Of a stretch of DNA of 64,000 nucleotides, positions 50,082 through 59,259 are shown piece after piece. Origin of the DNA: Albula goreensis (taxonomy: Eukaryota; Chordata; Actinopteri; Albuliformes; Albulidae); assembly GCA_022829145.1 (NCBI GenBank), contig CM040761.1, positions 684,768-748,767 of the forward strand. The letters are read 5' to 3'. The notes beneath the pieces are model-generated. The model made no database searches and was not told the origin of the DNA. It saw only the letters and a list, made by a program, of their open reading frames with translations. Every line of letters starts with the position of its first letter. Within the stretch, counting starts at the first letter, position 1. Position numbers and translations under genes: made by a program.

Positions 50082-50518
50082 TGTGGCGCAAGGAGAGGTG
50101 GAGGGAGGAGCGAGTGCCTCAGCTCCTCCCACTGTACTGCTGTCAGTCTCCTGGTTCCCTCCCTCAGCCTGTAGAGGAACTGGAGCTGAAACAGCAGAGG
50201 CCTCACAAACAGGCAGGCTCACCTGAGAGCGATTCCTAATCAACTCAGCTGTGAGCACTTGCCTCCAATTAGGCCTTCTATTTAAGCACAGCCTAAGAGG
50301 CTGAAAGGGACTTTTGGAACTGCTGAACTTTTTGTGTTTGGATGGCTGTGCTGTTTTTGTGTTTTGCCTTGTTTTGTATTGAACCCCTTTGTTGGTGTTT
50401 TCTTGTCCCCTAAAAGGGGGTAATAAATGGCCTTTGGCCCCTTCCAGTTGAACTTTTTGTTATGTTTTACCTTCCACTCACCACCTGGCACAGTGGCCAC
50501 ACCTGCCACTTTGTCACA
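50082..50518 (+). repeat. 3' LTR of the non-autonomous element
   Basis: 437 bp, the same length as the 5' LTR and about 4% different by eye count, mostly scattered substitutions. Confidence 0.88.
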
Positions 50519-51560
50519 ATATATATATGCTACACACTGACAGGTGAAGTGAACACTTCACACTGACAGGTGAAGTAAATAACACTGATTATCTAGTTAT
50601 CATGACACCTGTCAGTGGGTGGGATATATTAGGCAGCAAGTGAACATTCTGTCCTCAAAGTTGATGTGTTAGAAGCAGGAAAAATGGGCAAGCGTAAGGA
50701 TTTGAGCGGCTTTGATTAGGGCCAAATTGTGATGGCTAGACAACTGGGTCAGAGCTGGGGTGTTCCCGGTCTGCAGTGGTCAGTACCTATCAAAAGTGGT
50801 GCAAAGAAGGAAAAGTGGTGAACTGGCGACAGGGGCATGGGTGGCCAAGGCTCATTGATGCACGTGGGAAGTGAAGGCTGGCCCATGTGGTCCGATTCCA
50901 ACAGACGAGCTACTGTAGCTCAAATTGCTGAAAAAGTTAATGCTAGTTCTAATAGGATGGTGTCAGAAAACACAGTGCACCACAGTTTGTTGCGTATGGG
51001 GCTGCGTAGCCGCAGACCAGTCAGGGTGCCCATGCTGACCCCTGTCCACTGCCAAAAGCGCCAACAATGGGCATGTGAGCATCAGAACTGGACCACAGAG
51101 CAATGGAAGAAGGTGGCCTGGTCTGATGAATCACGTTTTCTTTTACATCACGTGGATGGCCGGGTGCGTGTGCATTGCTCACCTGAGGAACACATGGCAC
51201 CAGGATGCACTATGGGAAGATGGGAAGAAGACAAGCCGGGAAGGCAGTGTGATGCTTTGAGCAGTGCTCTGCTGGGAATCCTTGGGTCCTGCCATTCATG
51301 TGGATGTTACTTGACACGTACCACCTACCAAGGCATTGTTGCAGACTATGTACACCCTTTCACGGAAATGGTATTCGCTGATGGCAGTGGCCTCTTTCAG
51401 CAGAATAATGCTTGTCACATGGTGTCTGACAGAGCAGTGTCAATTGGGGAACTAGGGGTTACACTGGCGGATCCAAAAATTTGCTCATGTCAGCCATGGA
51501 CCTCAAAAAACCGTCTCCTCTGGTGTGAAATGCACCTTCCTCTGCCTTAGCTCATTCATG
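50519..51560 (+). mobile_element. Tc1-like transposon remnant
   Basis: Starts next to the 3' LTR with repeats of CACTGACAGGTGAAGT and the usual leader GGGATATATTAGGCAGCAAG before the transposase ATG at 50684. The 3' part after about 51,430 is not Tc1-like, so the right terminus is lost. Confidence 0.8.
50684..51430 (+). pseudogene. Tc1-like transposase, truncated
   Basis: Starts MGKRKDLSGFD then an in-frame TAG (50717-50719). The same frame resumes with RRATVAQIAEKVNASSNRMV, LLRMGLRSRRPVRVPMLTPV and VAWSDESRFLLHHVDGRVRV, which contains the first catalytic Asp. The second catalytic position reads FQQNNA, where the family has Asp, so it is Asn here. The third catalytic residue and C-terminus are missing. 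Confidence 0.87.
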
Positions 51561-52080
51561 TTCTCTTGCGAGTGCTGGCCGCTGGGTGCACATGATTTTA
51601 TTGTATGTAACACTCATTATGATTGGCTGAAACATGCAGTGTTGTGCCAATGCCTTCTAATTGATATTAATACATTATTCTACCCATTGCAGATTGCGAC
51701 ATGAGAAGGACCTCCTATTGACAGTAGCACCATGGAATGGACCCGGCTAATTTGATTTATCACCTTGAACTTGTTTCCATGAAAATAGCTTTGTGCTTTT
51801 GCCCCTGCCATTGAATGCTGTCAGAATTGGGCAAGGAATGATATCCGACATATTATTTTCAAAATAGGGCTTTATGTTGCTGCCATAGGATAGATAGCAT
51901 TCCTCAAAGCCACTTGTATTGTTGTAGCTTATTCATACGAGGAAAATTTAATGCAGTATTTTCTCTTTCGCTGTTTACATGTAACATTTCTACAAATGTT
52001 AATACAAAGTAACTGGTAAATGAGTAGTATATATATGTTTGCTTATGTTAGATTACTAGATTTTGACAATAACAAAGTAG
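51560..52080. other. unassigned sequence
   Basis: No gene or known repeat recognised between the Tc1 remnant and the Gypsy remnant. Confidence 0.4.
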
Positions 52081-52280
52081 ATCTGGAGGAAAAGAATATT
52101 TAGAGCCCTGACAGAAGACGAATGGCCAAAAAAAAAAATATGGCCACGTTTGGACTACAACCTCCAGTTGGATTGGACTGGAATTCAGCGTGTCTGGCTA
52201 AAAGTTGAGGAAAGATGAGTTTTCCCTGCATGTTGACATAAGTCTGGAAGATGCTGATGCAAAAACAAAGGTAAAAGTTT

Positions 52281-52680
52281 TAGGGCTCCCTATTAGTCAA
52301 CCAAACCGTTAGTCGATGAGAAGAGTCTTAGTCGACTAAGTTTTCATTGGTCGGTTAGTTGCAGAAAAGAAAAAAAACCTTAAACTCTATTCTAGAGTTG
52401 CACCATGTCGTTAAAAAGTTATTAGACTATGTTGGGCAGGAAATCATCCAAAATGGGTGAAAAAATATTAAAATTGTCATTTACAGGTGTGGTCGGGAGT
52501 TTGTAGTGCATGGGTGGGCTGCAGGTGAAATAGATCAGTCTGTTTTTCTTCTGATTGTCACAAACAAAGCTTTTAAAATGCAGGCTATTCAGAGAAGCCC
52601 TGTGTGATGAATAGTCGACCAATGGCTTGAACTTATGACAACTAGTCGACCAGGAAAATTTTTTGTCAGGGGCAGCCCTA
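52281..52680. mobile_element. hAT-type MITE, 400 bp
   Basis: Ends TAGGGCTCCC and GGGGCAGCCCTA are inverted repeats rich in TAGTCGAC motifs. It is flanked by the exact 8-bp duplication AAAAGTTT (52273-52280 and 52681-52688). No coding capacity. A related end occurs at 63,163. Confidence 0.9.
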
Positions 52681-52779
52681 AAAAGTTTTCAAACATCTGA
52701 TAGAGAAATCTGGAAGAGAACATAGCAGGACACTATGTGCTACACTCCCTCCAGAAAATGAGACGCTTGATGTATTGTT

Positions 52780-53090
52780 AGAATTTTTTTATACACACTG
52801 CAAGCCTAAGCCAAAGGAAACTATGAAATGATATCGATTTTTCTGTAGAAATCAAGAGGGAAACAAGGCTATTGCCCAGTATGTTACTGATTTGAGAGTA
52901 CTTGCAGACACATGTAATTGCAGGATGGCTAAAGCCTCATTGATCAGGGACAGAATTGTGTGCGGCATCCTAAATTTGCATGTGAGAGAGCACTTAATGC
53001 GTGAGTCAGATTTGATGCTGCAGAAGTGCATCCAGATATGCAAAGCTGCAGAATTGTCAAAAGAGAACGTAAAGACTATAGAAGGATAGA
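52780..53090 (+). pseudogene. Gypsy gag fragment
   Basis: GNKAIAQYVTDLRVLADTCN then SLIRDRIVCGILNLHVREHL resembles the capsid C-terminal part of Gypsy gag. A stop (TGA) precedes it at about 52,826. Confidence 0.8.
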
Positions 53091-53135
53091 CTGCTGAGGA
53101 GGTACATGCAGTAAGGGCAATCACACAGGCCTAGA

Positions 53136-53890
53136 GTGCCAGAGATTAAGAAAGGCAACTTCTGTGGAAAGTTACATGAATGGAGAAAAGAGAGTTGTGC
53201 TTCATATGGAAAGCTCTTCGGTAAGTGTAAGAAGCCTAACCACTTTGCAAAGAAATGTAAGACAACAGACACACAGACGAAACGAGTACATCGTGTGACT
53301 GAAATAGAAAAGGAGCGTCAGGAGACAGCCTCTATTCGGATGGAAACGTGAATACACAGAGAAAGCAGCTTTTTGCAGCTATGCTGGTGGGTAAGAGGCC
53401 AGTGACATTCCAACTCGACTGTGGGGAGAGCTGCAACATAATTCCCATACACCAGTTGAAGCCAGGCACTCCATTGAACAAACCCAGGTAATGTACAACA
53501 ACAGCACTCTTAAACTCCAAGAAATCCAAGAAACAGGTAGTTGTATGAACTTGAATTCATGGTGGTCGACAGAAGCTCTTCAGTACCCTTATTGGAAATA
53601 AGGCAGTGCAAGGAATGGACCTGGTGAGAATACAGAGACAGAATACCATGCCTGTAGATGAGATTGTCAAGCAGACATGCAGTGACAAAGAGCCATGAGA
53701 AAGGGAACACATTCAGCATGAATATGCAGACGTATTTGAGGGTGATGGCTGTTAGGCAGGGACCTACCAGTTGGAAGTGGATTCTAACTTCCCACCAGTG
53801 AAGCTGCCAAGGTTCTGAGTTCCAGTGGCTCTGATGAATCCCCTGAAAGATGAGCTGAGAAGCCTGGTGGAGAGAGGGATCATTACACAA
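53136..53890 (+). pseudogene. Gypsy zinc knuckle, protease and RT start
   Basis: GKCKKPNHFAKKC is a knuckle whose first Cys is replaced by Phe. The protease site reads FQLDCGESCNIIP, with DCG in place of DTG. YQLEVDSNFPPVKLPRF and LKDELRSLVERGIITQVEKI are the RT N-terminus. Stops separate the pieces. Confidence 0.75.
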
Positions 53891-53905
53891 GTTGAAAAGA
53901 TCACA

Positions 53906-54223
53906 TCATTACATTACATTAAGGGCATTCCACCACCAGGGGGCCAAGACAGACAGCAGACTTGACCTGGAAGTGAAGGAGTGGAGAGGGGGCGGCATCA
54001 GACAACCAGAGCTGGCAGAGTGCAGGGGTCTGGCAGGGGTGTAGGGTCTGATGATCTTCTGGAGGTATGCTGGAGCTGTCCCCTTAACAGCCTTTTATGC
54101 TAGCACCAAAGTTGATGCGAGCAATAACAGGCTGCCAATGGATGGCAGTGAGCAGGGGGGGTGACATGAGAGTGTCTAGGGAGGTTGTAGATCAGACAAG
54201 CTGCAGCATTCTGGATGAGCTGC
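53906..54223 (-). mobile_element. L2 LINE 3' fragment inserted in Gypsy RT
   Basis: The reverse complement reads LQLIQNAAACLIYNLPRHSH and ends with the L2-like tail TTAATGTAATGTAATGA. It is flanked by the exact 8-bp duplication AGATCACA (53898-53905 and 54224-54231). 5'-truncated, 318 bp. Confidence 0.88.
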
Positions 54224-54231
54224 AGATCACA

Positions 54232-54800
54232 GAGTGGATAAGCAACATGGTAGTGTCAAATAAATCATCAGGAAAATTAAGAATCTGCATTGACCCCAAA
54301 CCTATAAATAAAGCACTGAAAAGAGAAAATTTTGCACTCCCCATAATTGATGATATATGTCCTGACATGGTGAATGCAAGAGTGTTTACCGTATGTGATG
54401 TGAAGAACCGGTTATGGCATGTAAATCTGAGTGAACAATCAAGCTACCAGACAGAATTCGCAACACCGTTTGGTAGATATAGGTGGATTCATATGCCAGT
54501 GGATATCAGACCAGCACCTGAGATGTTCCAGCACAGACTGATGCAGGCGCTCGACAGGTTGCAGGCGTGTGAATCATCTTTGATGACATTGTCATTATTG
54601 GGTAGGGCGAAAATTATGAAGCAGCTGTGAGAGACCATGATACAAAGCTAAAAAGTCTTGAATTTTTACAAACTCAGGGTGTGACAGAAAGAGGTGCCTT
54701 ACATTGGACACAGACTGACATCTCAAGAGTTGAAAATCAACCCTGAGAAAGTCAGAGTTATAAAGGAGATGCCCAGACCACCGGATGTGAATTTGACTCT
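54232..54800 (+). pseudogene. Gypsy reverse transcriptase, second part
   Basis: After the L2 insertion the frame reads MVVSNKSSGKLRICIDPKPI, NKALKRENFALPIIDDICPD and EFATPFGRYRWIHMPVDIRP, the RT core. The catalytic region continues out of frame (DDIVIIG-like around 54,580-54,605), then GHRLTSQELKINPEKVR-like sequence to about 54,780. Confidence 0.8.
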
Positions 54801-54809
54801 TTTTTTGAC

Positions 54810-56069
54810 TCAAGTTTGAGTCAAGCCGTCTACCGCTTTGTTAGCAGTAGTGATAGAGCGACTGTCTGTGCTGACAATGGTGATGTCGTACATGTATGAC
54901 ATCACCTTCAACCTCCCCTCCCCCGCCACCCGGGAGTGGATAGCCACAGATGGTTGGCGCCCTCCGTATTGCTTGGAGGAAGGGCTCCAGGTAGATGACG
55001 TACAGGAGGGGTGCCAGAGGTCATCCCTGCCTGACACCAGGCCTGATGGCGAAGGGGGCAAAGGGGTGTTGGTTGACGACCACTCAGCCCGAGACGTCTT
55101 CCAAACACATCTTGGTCCAGTGCAGGAGGGAGCTAGGAAAGTTAAACCTCTCCAGCACCCTCTCCAAGCACATGGGGCCAATCCTGTCAAAGGCCTTGTC
55201 TTGGTCTAAACTGAAAAGGCCTAGGGGGGACCCACACTCCCCGGAGTGGATGATTATATCCCTCACGAGGAGCAGGTTGCCATTCATGGAACTCCATGGA
55301 ACACTGCATGTCTGGTCGGGGCCAATCACCGTTGGTATCAGGTCTTGGAACCTCCTCATCAGCACTTTCAACATGATCTTATAGAAACTGAGAGGAGGCT
55401 GATCAGCTGCCAGTTCCGGAGGTCCTTCAGGTCTCCCTTCAATGGGACAAGAGCTACAAAGCCCTGTCACAGTGAGGCACCTAACCGCCCCTCCCTGTAC
55501 ACAGCCCCAAAGACCTCTGCCACGTCGTCCTTCAGGAGAGCCTGGTAGAATTCAGCTGGGATCCTGTCAGGACTGGGAGCTTTGTGCTGGTTTAGGGAGC
55601 GCATGGCCCGCGTAAGCCCCTCCATGCTCAGCTCCTCCTCCATGTTGGATTCATCTCCCAGGCGTCTGTCCAGACCATGTAGGAAGGCATCCATGAGAGC
55701 CCTGTCCAAGGGCCTTAAGGCGTAAAGACCCTGGTAGAACTCCCTGGCCACCCCCTGGACCTCAGTGTCTTCAGACACCACCACACATGTGCTATTATAA
55801 AGAGAGGAGATGCAAGTTCTCTTTGACCGCACCTTGCGGAAGAAGTACCTCATGCACTTCTCATCCACATGGCCCTGGAGTTTGGAGCAGAAAGTGTATT
55901 TTTTCTGCTCCCCCCGGTAGAGGGCAGGGAGGCTTTGTTTGCATGCGGCTAGTTCCTCCAGGCCTCTGGAGGAGGCTGAGTCTCTGGAGGGCCGTGTTGT
56001 GATGGTGGAAGGAGGCCCTCTTTTCTCTTGCCTTCCTCCGCCCGACTGCCTGGAAGTAGCCCCACACAC
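54810..56069 (-). pseudogene. Tx1-type LINE ORF2 reverse transcriptase
   Basis: LTRAMRSLNQHKAPSPDRIP and AEFYQALLKDDVAE are RT N-terminal motifs. After a frame change, LMRRFQDLIPTVIGPDQTC and GLFSLDQDKAFDRIG follow. In the last frame the catalytic box reads SYMYDIT where the family has a YADD-type motif, so the copy is dead. Confidence 0.77.
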
Positions 56070-56359
56070 GCGTTTTCACCATCTTCCACCACTCTATCAG
56101 GGAATCAAAGAGGGGCTTTAAAGTTGCCCACTCCAGGTATCTCCTCTAGAAGGAGAGACGCACCTGGGGGTCCTGGAGATGGCTGGTGTTCATTCTCCAA
56201 GGACCCCTTGCTGCTTTGGTAGACTCCTCCCAGACTAAGGACACGGTTACTGTGTGGTGGTTCGAGAAGTGCACTGCCCTGGTGGAGTATGAGTGCACCC
56301 TCAGGCCTGTGGACAGAAGGAGCATGTCTATTTGTGAAAATGAGGCAGCAGAGGAGCTT

Positions 56360-56697
56360 ACCCATGTGAATTGGGGGGAGAGGTGCCACCGGCATCGTGG
56401 AGGGAGAAATCCTCTATGATGGACCGCAGCTCCTTTTTGGATTTGTCCCTCTGGGGTCGGCTACAGTCCTCATCCCTAAGGGCACAGTTGAAATCTGCCC
56501 CCAGCAACCAGCATAGATGCATTGAGAAATGGTCTGATTTTATTGAAAAGGAGTACCCTCTTGGCAACACCGGTGGAGCCGTACAAGTTAACCACCCGGA
56601 GTGGGGAACCCCCGACATCCAAATCGACAACGAGGATTCGCCTTCTCTCTGCCATTGTACTTGATGTTATTTTGATATTTGGGTTCTTGATCAACAT
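56360..56697 (-). pseudogene. Tx1-type LINE ORF2 endonuclease fragment
   Basis: MAERRRILVVDLDVGGSPLR and VVNLYGSTG, then in another frame GADFNCALRDEDCSRPQRDK, match the AP-endonuclease core. Confidence 0.72.
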
Positions 56698-56844
56698 GCT
56701 GACCCCGTCTGCTCAGGCAATGTTGGAACCCAACCACAGAGAGTCCCCCATTCTCCATTCTCCCCTCAAGACTTTTGTTTTCCAGATCTGTGTCTGTTGA
56801 CAAGGAGTCTGACTCCTCCACCATCATCAGGGTCAGGCTCCGCT

Positions 56845-57630
56845 TTAATAGTTATTGAAGATGGCTTGGATCGGGGTTTGATGACTGGGGGGGTCTTTGG
56901 TCTGTGGGGGGGTGGGGACTCCTATTTCTAAGGGTTCCTCGGGTGGGGTGAAAAGTGACGGGGTGCCTGGTAAGTCAAGCTGGGGTTGTGATGTTATATG
57001 TGCTGCTGGTGCGGATGGGGTTGGGGCATGGGCAGAGTGAGAGGGGGGTGTGGTGCTCCTGGCGCTGTTGGCGTACGAGAGGGGGCAATCTCTAAAGAGA
57101 TGTCCCCTGGCCTCGCAGAGGTTGCAGAGCCTCAGGTCACAGCACACCCTGGTCTCATGCTCGCCTCTGCAGGTTTTACACTTGACCACTGTGCAGGCTG
57201 TGGCTAAGTGGCCTAACTCGCCACATTTCCTGCACAGCTTGGGCATGCCATAATACAGCACCACACCCCTATTGTTCCCCAGCTGGGCTGGGGAGATGTG
57301 GTTCACTTCGCCTACAGCGGAGGGGTCGAGTTTCAGCTGTACTAACCATTTCTTGGCCCTGGTCCAGACTCTGTCCTCGTCCAGTACCCTCCTGGCGTCA
57401 GATTTAACACAGCCATACCTGCCCAACCACGTCGCAACATTGTGGTCCTGCACAGCCTCATTGTAAAACTGCACGGAGACCACTTTGTTCTCAGTGTCGG
57501 ACAGGTGCTCGATGCAAAAATTACCGAGGGCACTCGTATCTTTCCCCTCTCTGTAGAGGTTCCAGAACCTTTTTATTATTTGTCTGTAATAGTCTGACAA
57601 TACCTCAGGTCCAAGGAATGTGCCTTGCAC
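56845..57630 (-). pseudogene. Tx1-type LINE ORF1, CCHC protein
   Basis: A 261-codon open frame with three knuckles, CRKCGELGHLATAC, CKTCRGEHETRVC and CNLCEARGHLFRDC, then a Pro/Ser/Thr-rich tail. The pattern matches nucleic-acid-binding ORF1 proteins of Tx1-like LINEs, to which host ZCCHC3 proteins are related. The frame is open but probably lacks its N-terminus. Nothing suggests a domesticated gene. Confidence 0.75.
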
Positions 57631-57639
57631 TGCCTACTA

Positions 57640-58890
57640 ATGGCACTACATTCAGGCTCCGCTGCACTGAATGTTCAGTTCAGACCAGTTCATGGCTCTC
57701 TCGTTCACTGGATCTGCCGGCTCTCTCGTTAACTCGCTCTCATTCATGGCTCCGCTTTCTCTCTCATTAGCTGGCTCTTGTTCATGGCTCTGCATGCTCT
57801 CTTGTTTGCTGGCTCTCTGGCTCTGTGGCTCCTTTCATTCGTTCATGTTCACTTCGTGTTCACTGGCTCGCGCTCCCCACTGATATATTTATGTTCTTTT
57901 GCAGCTGTTTCATTAGCTTTTCAGCCAACTTATCGGCCTTCACACATACTGGCTTAATAAATAGCTATTTGCCACTGTGTAAATCACTAAAATCATTGTA
58001 TTAGTCTAGACTCTACAGCAAGACAAGGGAAGAGCAGGCATCAGAAATGGAAGTCTCAGGGCTTGGGAAGAGAGCCAAACAAACAAATCTACAATGGAGA
58101 GGTACAATGGAGAGGACTTCAGAGGATTCAGTTCGTTCACTTAAAAGATTAGTTCACAAACTGCCTGTCACTACTGCTGGTTAGTCCTTTTTGTACTGAG
58201 CTGTCATTGCTTGAAGCATTTAGATGCAAACTTTACATTTTGCTGAATGTTTTTATATATGTAGCCCGGGAAAATACACACAGGACAACAAATGCAAATT
58301 GGGGGTTTTATTCTGATAGATCTGTTTTAGATTTGTAGAATGATATTGTAGTAAGTACACGTAACAAATTCTTGCTCCTAGAGCATGCAAAATGCTCATA
58401 TCACAAACAATTACTTCATTCTTACTGGTCTCAGCAACCCAGTCAATGCAATTTTACAATAGAGAAAATGAGAGAACACAGATTTGGTTCCTATACAACA
58501 AAAGCTAATACAAAAATATCCATACAAAATACAGTAGTGGAACACTTCCTAGTTAAAAGAATTACACACTTTTAGTATCATACAGTCACATTCACACTGT
58601 ATTAATGCAATAAACATTTTCAACACATGTGCAAGTTACATATGTGCACAGATACTAGCAATTGTACCCCCTGTTAACACAATTAAGAGCAAAACTCACA
58701 TTATAATATAAAATACAAACTTTTAGTTGACCATGTACAAATAACAAGAAAAATATTACACTTTTCATTTGGCTAACATTACATATAATGGACAACTATA
58801 GCTGACTAACATTCTGGTTGGCTAGCGCTAGCTAGAGCTGCAGTGCACGAGTGACCCGGGAGCAAGCAGGGATGGGACATAGGACACACA
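57640..58890. other. unassigned, with TTCACTGGCTCTCT-like repeats
   Basis: From 57,690 to 57,880 loose copies of GGCTCTCTCGTTCACTGG recur. The rest is AT-rich and unrecognised. Confidence 0.4.
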
Positions 58891-58899
58891 GTGTGCAGT

Positions 58900-59250
58900 A
58901 TGGAGCCCGTTGGCTCTAGCCAGGACGATAAAAGCTGGGGGCAGCGTGGCTGGGTCCTCAGCAGGTTAACTGGTGCTGGAGGCAATGGGTGGGGCCCATC
59001 ACCTCCAGCTAGGACAGCTGTAGCATTGGGGAGGGGGGACTGCAGTGCCAGGTTCTTGAGAGCATCAGGGGTTGGTCAACCAGTGCAGGAGACAAAGGGT
59101 GGGGCACCGCCAACTCCAGCTAGGACAGCTGCAGCATTGGGGAGGGGGGACCACAGTGCTGGGTTCCTGGGAGCATCAGGCAGAGGTCAGCTGATGCCGG
59201 GAGCTCCAGCCAGGTCAATGGCAGCTGAAGGGAGAGGTGGGGAAGGGGGA
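58900..59250 (-). mobile_element. DIRS-type element fragment, copy 3 (gag-like repeats)
   Basis: The reverse complement has two or three units sharing CCCCAATGCTGCAGCTGTCC followed by TAGCTGGAG, collinear with the repeats at 19,950-20,170. The + strand open frame 58,891-59,274 is antisense to this. Confidence 0.65.
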
Positions 59251-59259
59251 GGTATGTTT

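Larger units (their letters stand above)
47085..50518 (+). mobile_element. non-autonomous LTR retrotransposon, 3.4 kb
   Basis: Two 437-bp direct LTRs (47085-47521 and 50082-50518), both TGTGGC to GTCACA, flanked by ATAT (47081-47084, 50519-50522; low-complexity, so weak). By eye the LTRs differ at about 19 positions. A purine run (GGGGGGGGGAA) precedes the 3' LTR. The interior encodes gag-like sequence but no protease, RT or integrase. Confidence 0.88.
52090..54800 (+). mobile_element. third Gypsy remnant (gag-pro-RT)
   Basis: Decayed Ty3/Gypsy element. Gag pieces lie on both sides of the hAT MITE at 52,281-52,680. Then follow a knuckle (about 53,215-53,260), protease (about 53,390-53,480) and RT, with an L2 fragment inserted at 53,906-54,223. 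No LTRs found. Its right end is cut by the - strand LINE near 54,800. Confidence 0.75.
54805..57635 (-). mobile_element. Tx1-type LINE (L1 superfamily), truncated at both ends
   Basis: Reading downward from 57,635: ORF1 with CCHC knuckles, ORF2 endonuclease pieces (56,697-56,360), then RT pieces (56,069-54,810). Broken by stops and frame changes. Upstream start and 3' end are missing. Confidence 0.8.
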
